Positions 10,640-18,347 of a DNA stretch of 64,000 nucleotides are shown here, one piece after another. Each line of letters opens with the position of its first letter. The first letter of the stretch is position 1. Source of the DNA: Myxacorys almedinensis A. GTDB lineage: Bacteria; Cyanobacteriota; Cyanobacteriia; Leptolyngbyales; Leptolyngbyaceae. The position numbers were made by a program, and so were the translations under genes. The notes beneath the pieces were generated by a model, which worked only from the letters and a program-made list of their open reading frames with translations, searched no databases and was not told where the DNA came from. The stretch spans positions 1-64,000 of the forward strand of contig NZ_WVIE01000022.1 in the NCBI RefSeq assembly GCF_010091945.1, written 5' to 3'.

Positions 10640-11995
10640 CTACGGAATAATGTGCAAAACGTTCAGACTAATCGTCACCATGGTTAGGAATAAAATAAAG
10701 CCAATCGTATCGAGCATGGTGGTCACAAGCGGGCCACTAATCAACGCTGGATCGATCTTGAGCCGGACAAAGCCAATCGGTAACAACGTTCCTAGGGTCA
10801 CGGCGACTAAACTATTGGTTGCCATCACCAAGCCTGCCATAACAGATACCCACCGCTCTTCGGGCGTAGTCCAGATCAAAGAAATGATCACCATTGCCAG
10901 ACCCAGGGCGAGCGCGGTTCCCAACCCAGCGATCAACTCTTTACGCAAAATTTTGAGCGTATCTTGCGGCGTCGCTTCGCCCACACTCAACGATCGAATC
11001 GTCACCGTTAATGACTGAATGCCCACCGTTCCCCCCGTATTAGAGAACAACGGCATCACCACAGCAAGCACCGGCACCGCCGCGATCGTAGTTTGAAAGG
11101 GCGCGATCGCACTCGATGCCCCAATATAGAGACCCATGATTGCCAACAGCCATGGCAACCGGCTTTTAATCTTCGACAAAGGAGACGAGAGGGATGATTC
11201 GCCCCCGTCTGCCACCCCTGCTAGCCGCTGGATGTCTTCTGTGGCTTCTTGTTCAAGAATGTCAACCACATCATCGACGGTAATAATTCCAACCAAGCGA
11301 TCTTCTCGATCAACGACGGGTAACGCCAGCAAGTCATAGCGCTTCATCAGTTGCGCGACTTCTTCTTGCAGCATTTCGGTGCGGGCTTTGATCACGCGAT
11401 CGCTAGCAATATCTTCAATTCTGGCATCTGGAATCGAGAATAATAACTGCCGCAGCGATACGACCTGCTTGAGTTTGCGGTTGTTATCGGTAACGTAGGC
11501 ATAGTAGACCGTTTCTTTATCGCGGTCAGCCAAACGCATTTTGCTGAGGGCTTCGCCCACCGTCAAGCCCTGCCGCAACCGAACGTATTCGGTCGTCATC
11601 ACCCGCCCTGCGGTGCCTTCGTCATAGCCTAGGATGGTTGCCGTAGCCTGACGTTCTTCGGGGCTAAGCTGCTGGACAAGCCGCTTTACAATCCCAGCGG
11701 GTAGTTCATCAAACAACTCGGCTCGGTCATCGGGGCGCATCGACTCGATAATGTGGCACATCTGGACATTGTGCAACGAGCCAACTAGTTCCTCACGCAC
11801 CTCATGGGGAAGGTATTCAAAAACGTCTGTCGCTTGAGTTTTGTTTAATAACCGGAATGCGATCGCACGCCGCTCTTCGGGCAACCCTCTGATATAGTCA
11901 CCCACATCGATCGCGGGCATTTCATTTAGCTCAGTTTTGAGCCGATTCAAATCGCCAATTTCAGACAGCGAAGTCCGAATTTCTTGGGTGAGCAT
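10640..11995 (-). CDS. mgtE: MgtE-type magnesium transporter
   Basis: MgtE_N (LPHEVREELVGSL), CBS pair, C-terminal TM domain with NTGGTVGIQS and TNSLVAVTLGTLLPI. Confidence 0.95.
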   Translation of the reverse strand: MLTQEIRTSLSEIGDLNRLKTELNEMPAIDVGDYIRGLPEERRAIAFRLLNKTQATDVFEYLPHEVREELVGSLHNVQMCHIIESMRPDDRAELFDELPAGIVKRLVQQLSPEERQATATILGYDEGTAGRVMTTEYVRLRQGLTVGEALSKMRLADRDKETVYYAYVTDNNRKLKQVVSLRQLLFSIPDARIEDIASDRVIKARTEMLQEEVAQLMKRYDLLALPVVDREDRLVGIITVDDVVDILEQEATEDIQRLAGVADGGESSLSSPLSKIKSRLPWLLAIMGLYIGASSAIAPFQTTIAAVPVLAVVMPLFSNTGGTVGIQSLTVTIRSLSVGEATPQDTLKILRKELIAGLGTALALGLAMVIISLIWTTPEERWVSVMAGLVMATNSLVAVTLGTLLPIGFVRLKIDPALISGPLVTTMLDTIGFILFLTMVTISLNVLHIIP

Positions 11996-12342
11996 ATCAC
12001 AATCTCCTCAATCGTCCCCCGCGCTGGGAGATTGAGCCTGCCAGGCGAAAGGGTCTATCTAGTGTTGGCTAAATGGACGTCGTCCATGAACTTTATAAAA
12101 ATCAACATCAATATCTGTTGCAGATATCGCTACGACTATGCTAACCCTGATGCAGCAATTCCACAATGTAGTAAAGCGTACCCTAGAAAAAGTCCCTCTT
12201 TTGGTCAATGTTGCCCTCTAAACGGTCTGTCTTGGTCAGCATTACTTCTCTTTCCTACAGAAGATGACCAAAACAGGAAGGGTTCCAACCCGCAATCAAA
12301 GAAAGTTAGCATTGATGAGTTTTTTCTTCAATCATCACAAAA

Positions 12343-13269
12343 ATGGCAAATCTATCTACTCAATTTTTTGCTCGACATTTTTTTGCTCGACATTTAGGAA
12401 ACCTTTGGCGTCGTAATCCTGCTCAATCCGCCGCATCCAAGCTTCGAGCGGTATACCTGCTGCTCCTACTGCCGATCTTACTTATGGGGTGTCAATCAAC
12501 ACCTGTCGAAGCCCCACAACCCTCGGTTTCTGCTGATTCTGCCTCTTCAAAAGCGGTCGCTCAGCCTGTGCAAACAAAGGTGCCACCGCCCCCCACCGCC
12601 TCTGCCGTTCCAGCCTCAAAAGCGGCGGTTCGGCGCACTCCAACTAAGGCTCCCCAACCTGCCACCTCTATCTCGCCAAAATCTGGCTCCCCAAAATCTG
12701 GTTCACCAAAATCTGGCTCCCAAAAATCTGGTTCGCCTAAACCGGTTACCCAACCTGCAAAAAACGCTGCTAAACAGCCGACATCGCCAAAACCGAGCGC
12801 TCAGCCTAGGCAAACCAAGGCTCCGCAACCTGCCACCTCTATCTCCCCAAAATCTGGCTCGCCAAAACCGGTTGCCCAACCTGCAAAAAACGCTGCTAAA
12901 CAGCCGACATCCCCTGACCAAAACACGATTCCCGTGACGCTGTACGAACTGGATAATCAGTGCAATAGGTTTGTCTCCAAGAAAATCAGAGTTTCTAAAG
13001 TAAAACCCCTGGAAAAAACGGTCGGGCAGGTGTTAGGAAATCTAAACAGCGATGATTTTAGCGTGTCGGGCTATCGAGTTAGCGTTGCAAAAGGGGTTGC
13101 CACCATTGATTTTAGAACACCGACCAATTCTAAACGGCAGTTAAGATCGCTTTCAAACTGTGAGCAGTTGGCGCTGTATGGTGGTTTGAGAAAAACGCTA
13201 ACGGGAAATAAAGTGTTGAAGATTAAGTCGGTGCAGTTTGCCGATCGCGGGCAAAAGCTCAAGCCATGA
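12343..13269 (+). CDS. Putative lipoprotein with Pro/Lys/Ser repeat linker and C-terminal GerMN-like domain
   Basis: Lipobox LLMGC; repeats KSGSP; C-terminal region resembles the GerMN fold (VTLYELDNQC...LALYGGLRKTL). Confidence 0.6.
   Translation: MANLSTQFFARHFFARHLGNLWRRNPAQSAASKLRAVYLLLLLPILLMGCQSTPVEAPQPSVSADSASSKAVAQPVQTKVPPPPTASAVPASKAAVRRTPTKAPQPATSISPKSGSPKSGSPKSGSQKSGSPKPVTQPAKNAAKQPTSPKPSAQPRQTKAPQPATSISPKSGSPKPVAQPAKNAAKQPTSPDQNTIPVTLYELDNQCNRFVSKKIRVSKVKPLEKTVGQVLGNLNSDDFSVSGYRVSVAKGVATIDFRTPTNSKRQLRSLSNCEQLALYGGLRKTLTGNKVLKIKSVQFADRGQKLKP
12641..12914. repeat. Intragenic repeats: ~100-bp imperfect duplication (12641-12788 vs 12811-12914), first copy expanded by a ~15-bp unit (CCAAAATCTGGyTCs)
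   Basis: Near-identical DNA encoding KAPQPATSISPKSGSP...KPV(A/T)QPAKNAAKQPTSP twice. Confidence 0.85.
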
Positions 13270-13472
13270 AACAGCTTAGAAAAAGGACAAGTCTTGATTT
13301 TCTAGTGAAAGAATCTAGCAAAAATCTGCGATTTGCTAAGATATCCGCAAGCTAGGTTTACATTAAGTTAGAAACAGAAAGCTAGAAACATCAGTAAGTT
13401 AGAGACATCAGGTAAAAACAGAGACCTATCCTACCGATGGGAAATCCCCCTACCCCTTTATTGAGGAACACG

Positions 13473-13598
13473 ATGATGGATGTCAAACTTGTTTTAGTCG
13501 TCTTGACGGCAGTATTTACGATCGCATGTCTATTTTTCGGTACACGCAACGGGTTTTACGATACAGACAATTATCATGGCAATGGGTCGGCTCACTAA
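13473..13598 (+). CDS. 41-aa single-TM small protein MMDVKLVLVVLTAVFTIACLFFGTRNGFYDTDNYHGNGSAH, conserved-looking cyanobacterial protein, possibly PSII-associated (Psb35-like)
   Basis: Intact ATG..TAA ORF preceded by TTGAGGA; TM helix and GFYDTDNYHGNGSAH tail; below the ORF-track length cutoff. Confidence 0.7.
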   Translation: MMDVKLVLVVLTAVFTIACLFFGTRNGFYDTDNYHGNGSAH

Positions 13599-13791
13599 AA
13601 GGTTCGCTTCAGGCTTCTGTTGCCTAACTGTGACGCTTATATTCACTCGTAGCCCCGCCATTTTAAGAAATGTCCTGGGTTATCCCGTTTTGGGGCTTCA
13701 ACCCTGGTTGAGGCAGCACGGCATTTCAGAGAACCCGCGCTTTATTCTAAACTAGGGATCATCAGACCCCAATCAGACGGCGGGTGACTAC

Positions 13792-15468
13792 GTGGCTCAA
13801 CTGGAATTTTTTCCCTTTGGTGTAGGTCATGCAGACGAGGGGGTATCGTTCCTCATCCGGATGGGACCTTACCAGATTTTGCTTGACTGTGGCTTGCGGG
13901 ATATGGCGCTACTGCCATCAGATTTGCCCCCAGCAGACCTGGTGTTGTGTAGCCATGCCCACGCCGATCATGCAAGGGGGCTGCTCTCCCTTCATCGAGC
14001 GTTTCCCCAATTGCCGATTTATGCCACCGAGGTTACGACTCAACTGCTGGCCCTCAATTGGACAACAGAGCGATCGCAAGTTCCGTTGTTTGCTCAGGCG
14101 TTGCCGTGGCGATCGCCCGTAGAGTTTCAAGATGGGCTAACGGCAGAACTGTTTCCGGCAGGGCACTTGCCAGGAGCCGCCGTAATTTTGCTCACCTACA
14201 CGCCACGAGGATCACAGGCTCGCCCGTACACCGTGCTCTATACCGGAGATTTCTTTTTATCCAATTCCCGGTTGGTGGAAGGGCTACGGCTCGAAGAGTT
14301 GCGCGGGCTAGAGCCAGATGTGCTGATTGTGGAAGGCAGCTATGGCACGGCGAGATATCCTCACCGTCGGCAGCAAGAAAATCAGGTGGCAGAACGCATT
14401 AGTCAGGCGCTGAGCGCTGAGCGCAATTCTGAAGGACAGGTCGGGCATCAATCGGTGCTGCTGCCGTTGCCAACTTTGGGGTTGGGGCAAGAGTTGTTGA
14501 TGCTGCTGCGGAGCCATCATCTGTTTACCGGACGAGACGTTGATATTTGGGTTGATGGCACGATCGCAGCAGGATGTGATGCCTATTTAGAGTTGTTGCC
14601 GCATTTTCCGGCTTCGGTTCAAAATTTTGCGCGGCATCAGTCCTTGTTTTGGGATGAGCGGGTGCGCCCACGGGTGCGGCGACTGCCATCTGACCAGCGT
14701 GAAACCGTGGGCAACACTCCTTGCATTGTGCTTACGGATCTAACTTCAGATTGGAATGCTTTCTTTCAGCCAGACACGCCTTGGTTGGTGCTGTTGCCAC
14801 AACACCTAGCAGACCCATTTTTGCTACCCAATTCTGACCAATTGACGATGGAAACCTACCTTTTGGCGCAGCATTGTGATGGTCCAAGCACGACGCAGTT
14901 GATTCATAATTTGCGTCCGCAGCACGTTATTTTTGTGCATGGCAATCCCAACTATCTGGCAGATTTGACGGGGCTAGAGGAGCTACACAATCGCTATCAT
15001 CTCCATTCTCCCTCGGCGGGAAGCCTAGTCGAGTTGCCCATTGGGGAAACGTTCTTGCAGCCTGCGCCGCCGGAGACGACCTATGAAGGAGAACTCGCAG
15101 AGTTGGGAACGGTCGTGACGTTTACCCTGCCTGATGCCATTACGGCTGACTCGCGCTGGCGAGGCTTGGCAGATACAGGGCTGATAGAAGCGCGGTGGCA
15201 AGGGCAGGATTTAGTGTTGCGAGGGCTAACCCAGCGAGAACTGCTAAATCAGATCAGCGATCGCATCTCTCTTTCAACAGACGGCACCCTCAAAGACTCG
15301 TGTGCTACCTGTCGTCATTGTCGAGGGCAGCGCTGTTGGAACCCAGGGTCGCCCTTGTTCAACTTTAAGGTGCCCCCTGAAGGATACTGTCCTGCTTACG
15401 AGCCAACCCCGCCCGATGAGAAACCTGTTCTCGATCACCCATTTCCAGATCAGATAGAGGAAAATTAG
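13792..15468 (+). CDS. MBL-fold (beta-CASP-like) metallohydrolase with C-terminal Cys-rich segment
   Basis: GTG start; CSHAHADHARG (HxHxDH), LLDCGLRD; C-terminal CATCRHCRGQRCW...YCPAYEP. Confidence 0.85.
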   Translation: MAQLEFFPFGVGHADEGVSFLIRMGPYQILLDCGLRDMALLPSDLPPADLVLCSHAHADHARGLLSLHRAFPQLPIYATEVTTQLLALNWTTERSQVPLFAQALPWRSPVEFQDGLTAELFPAGHLPGAAVILLTYTPRGSQARPYTVLYTGDFFLSNSRLVEGLRLEELRGLEPDVLIVEGSYGTARYPHRRQQENQVAERISQALSAERNSEGQVGHQSVLLPLPTLGLGQELLMLLRSHHLFTGRDVDIWVDGTIAAGCDAYLELLPHFPASVQNFARHQSLFWDERVRPRVRRLPSDQRETVGNTPCIVLTDLTSDWNAFFQPDTPWLVLLPQHLADPFLLPNSDQLTMETYLLAQHCDGPSTTQLIHNLRPQHVIFVHGNPNYLADLTGLEELHNRYHLHSPSAGSLVELPIGETFLQPAPPETTYEGELAELGTVVTFTLPDAITADSRWRGLADTGLIEARWQGQDLVLRGLTQRELLNQISDRISLSTDGTLKDSCATCRHCRGQRCWNPGSPLFNFKVPPEGYCPAYEPTPPDEKPVLDHPFPDQIEEN

Positions 15469-15477
15469 CGCTGAGCA

Positions 15478-17043
15478 ATGGAAGCGTTGATTGAGTCGGC
15501 TGATCTTAAAAGAGCAAGGGTTCCGCTAAAGTGGTATTCTTTCAATCCAAAACCTGTTGTTCCTGAACCTCTAGATCTTGTGCGTCCTTCAATTTCTCCT
15601 CTTTGGTTTGTTGGTCTAATCGCCTTTATTGCACTGCGATTGGTCTTTTGGCTGAAAGCGTTTCCGAACTCAGACGAGGCCTATTACTGGCTTTGGGGGC
15701 AACATCTCCAATGGTCTTATTACGATCATCCACCCTTGCAAGCGTGGGTGCAGGGAGCCTTTGCAGCATGGCTTGGACGATCAGAATTTGTGTTGAGACT
15801 TCCTAATTTATTCACTAATATTATTTTCTTTTATACCTATTACTGCATTGCAGCCTATCTCTATCCCAAACAAACCCCGAAACGGTTTTGGTTGAGTGTT
15901 TTGCTGGTTTTGGCGTCACCATTGTATTTTGTGTTTCTGGGATTAGCTTGGCATGATCATTTACTGATTACGTTCTCGTTGGTGTCTGCATATCAATTTA
16001 CTCGATTTGCGGATGGCGTCATTGCAAATGGTCGAGGAGAAACGGGGCACTTGTATTTTGCCGCAGGTGCGATCGCGCTTGCCGGTTTATCCAAATACAA
16101 CGCGATCTTCGTCGTTTTTGGGTTTTTTGCCACAATTGTTGTTGTGCCAGGGTTGCGGCGTTTGTTGGTAGATCGGCGTCTCTATATTGCAGCTATTATT
16201 GCAATGAGTGCTCTCATTCCGATTGTAGTATGGAATTACTCTAATGATTTTCAGTCGTTGCAATATTATGTTAATCGCAGCGTGAATCCAGTAGCAGGTG
16301 GCATTAAGATTGGCGCGTGTCTTGGGTTTCTCGGAGCATCCTATTTTCTTGTTTCTCCCTTTTATTGGAATGGATTTTTTCGAGTTTTACGAAATAGAAC
16401 CCGGCTGAAAGAAATAACCTCTGTCTATCCGATCGTTGCTTTTTGGATCTTTCTCATTTCTTCTGTGATTCTCACGATCGTTTCATTGATTTCCGCAGCG
16501 TTATATTATTGGAACATCACAGCATATATTTTACTGTTTCCTTTGCTGCCATTCGTCTTTTCCAAGCGCCCGCCACTATCTGCGCTGCTCTACGGCTTGC
16601 TGATTTCATCTCTTGTGGTGATTCACTACACAGTGCTTCCCCTGTCTGCCTTTTTAGACCAATCGGTTGATCCCGATTCGCGCATGTTATTTGGATGGCG
16701 CGAGGTTGCTAGTGAAGTCACAAAGCAGGCAAAAAACCTGGGAGAGCCGCCCTTATTGATCACGACAGATTATCGCTCGGCATCAGCTTTGGCTTACGAG
16801 TTAAACAACAAAGATGTGATTGCTGTGAGCGATCGCATCGACCAATTTGATTTTTGGCACCCTGATCGCGAGAAACTACAGGGAAAAAATGCGGTCATTG
16901 TTTGGGATGATTGGCATCCGGCAACTGGGAAACTCTTGCCAAAATTTGATCGGGTATCTGAACCAATCACTGTTCCTGTCACACGATTCGGAATTTTGCT
17001 CAAAAACTACTATATACAAAAAGGATATTGGTATAAGCCGTGA
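15478..17043 (+). CDS. Glycosyltransferase family 39 / ArnT-like membrane protein
   Basis: FPNSDEAYYWLWGQHLQWSYYDHPPLQAW PMT-type motif, many TM helices. Confidence 0.85.
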   Translation: MEALIESADLKRARVPLKWYSFNPKPVVPEPLDLVRPSISPLWFVGLIAFIALRLVFWLKAFPNSDEAYYWLWGQHLQWSYYDHPPLQAWVQGAFAAWLGRSEFVLRLPNLFTNIIFFYTYYCIAAYLYPKQTPKRFWLSVLLVLASPLYFVFLGLAWHDHLLITFSLVSAYQFTRFADGVIANGRGETGHLYFAAGAIALAGLSKYNAIFVVFGFFATIVVVPGLRRLLVDRRLYIAAIIAMSALIPIVVWNYSNDFQSLQYYVNRSVNPVAGGIKIGACLGFLGASYFLVSPFYWNGFFRVLRNRTRLKEITSVYPIVAFWIFLISSVILTIVSLISAALYYWNITAYILLFPLLPFVFSKRPPLSALLYGLLISSLVVIHYTVLPLSAFLDQSVDPDSRMLFGWREVASEVTKQAKNLGEPPLLITTDYRSASALAYELNNKDVIAVSDRIDQFDFWHPDREKLQGKNAVIVWDDWHPATGKLLPKFDRVSEPITVPVTRFGILLKNYYIQKGYWYKP

Positions 17044-17426
17044 TGGATTGCATTCAGTTGACAAATATTCGAGGCTATGGATACACAGGCGCACTGCCAG
17101 AAGAACAAGTGCTTGGGCAATGGTTTGAAGTCGATCTGATCGTGTGGGTTGCATTAGAAAAAGCAGGACAGAGCGATCGCTTGGAAGACACGCTCGACTA
17201 CCGCGAGATTATTGCCCAGGTGCAGCAGTTGGTTGAAACCTCGCGATTTGCCCTGCTAGAAAGATTGGCAAGCGCGATCGCAGAGTCTGTATTAGCGTTT
17301 GAACGGATCACCCAAGTGCAAGTTAAACTCACTAAACCTGCCGCCCCGATCCCTAACTTTGGTGGCAAAATCACGATTGATATTACTCGCCAACGCACGT
17401 CAAATCAGGCTAGCCGCGCCCAGTAA
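17040..17426 (+). CDS. folB: Dihydroneopterin aldolase
   Basis: MDCIQLTNIRGYGYTGALPEEQVLGQWFEVDL...DTLDYREI; overlaps preceding stop codon. Confidence 0.92.
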   Translation: MMDCIQLTNIRGYGYTGALPEEQVLGQWFEVDLIVWVALEKAGQSDRLEDTLDYREIIAQVQQLVETSRFALLERLASAIAESVLAFERITQVQVKLTKPAAPIPNFGGKITIDITRQRTSNQASRAQ

Positions 17427-17429
17427 AAA

Positions 17430-17453
17430 GCCCCGCCAATCGCTGAACGGGGC
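17430..17453 (-). terminator. Hairpin GCCCCG-N12-CGGGGC; on the minus strand followed by TTTTTA, candidate terminator for the nfi transcript
   Basis: 6-bp perfect GC stem with U-run on minus strand. Confidence 0.5.
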
Positions 17454-17477
17454 ACTAGACGCAGTTAGGAGGTGTCT

Positions 17478-17543
17478 ATGGGTTTAATTTATCCAAGAAA
17501 ACCAAAAGGTAGAGCGGACTTAAGCATTTCTTTATTCGGCTGA
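17478..17543 (+). CDS. Possible 21-aa small ORF MGLIYPRKPKGRADLSISLFG
   Basis: ATG preceded by TTAGGAGGTGTCT (strong SD), TGA at 17541-17543. Confidence 0.35.
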   Translation: MGLIYPRKPKGRADLSISLFG

Positions 17544-17603
17544 TAAGAATTTAAGTTCCTTCATACGACCCGTTCTCTGCCTACAGTAGGCTCTAATCAG
17601 CCT

Positions 17604-18263
17604 TTACCCTGACGCCAATTTATGAGCATGGCGCGTTGTTTCCGGTAAACGATATTTTGTCGTGCAACCCATAACGTACGCAACGGCAGTTTCTAAACTG
17701 ATGCGATGCCCCGACGAAATGTAGAGCGGTTTGGTTTGAGGACGAGTTCGCAGCACTGCCCCGATCGTATCTCCTTTGTGCTGCAAAGAAACCCATGCTC
17801 CGCGCTGATCGGGAACCTCACCGTGCTTGCCCACCAGTAGCGATTTTGCCACCCCGATCGCAGGCATATTGGTCAACAATCCCACATGGCAGGCAATCCC
17901 AAAACGGCGCGGATGGGCTAACCCTTGCCCATCACAAAGCAATAGATCCGGCGTTGTTTTAACGGTTTCAAGGGCATCTAGCACCGCAGGCACTTCCCGA
18001 AACGAGAGAAAGCCTGGAATGTAGGGAAACGTAGTCGGGCGACGCGCGATCGCATGATCACAAAGCTGCAAGGTTGGATAGGTTAACACCGCCACGGCTG
18101 CCCGCGTAATGGTTCCCTCCTCTTCAAACCCCACATCGATCCCCGCTACATAATTGACAACCCCAAAGCGATCCTGCGTCACTATTTCTTGACGCAACTC
18201 TTGCTGAATGGCAATGGCGGCATCGGTGGTTAACGCCCATTCATGGCGGTGCTGAATTTGCAT
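17604..18263 (-). CDS. nfi: Endonuclease V (deoxyribonuclease V)
   Basis: YVAGIDVGF, PYIPGFLSFREVPAVLDAL, LLCDGQGLAHPRRFGIACHVG. Confidence 0.95.
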   Translation of the reverse strand: MQIQHRHEWALTTDAAIAIQQELRQEIVTQDRFGVVNYVAGIDVGFEEEGTITRAAVAVLTYPTLQLCDHAIARRPTTFPYIPGFLSFREVPAVLDALETVKTTPDLLLCDGQGLAHPRRFGIACHVGLLTNMPAIGVAKSLLVGKHGEVPDQRGAWVSLQHKGDTIGAVLRTRPQTKPLYISSGHRISLETAVAYVMGCTTKYRLPETTRHAHKLASG

Positions 18264-18347
18264 AGGTGCTTGCGTTGATTGTGACTATCACTTTACTTGG
18301 TGGTGCGGTTCCCCTGAATCGACCTAAAATGCCATATATCACTGTAG

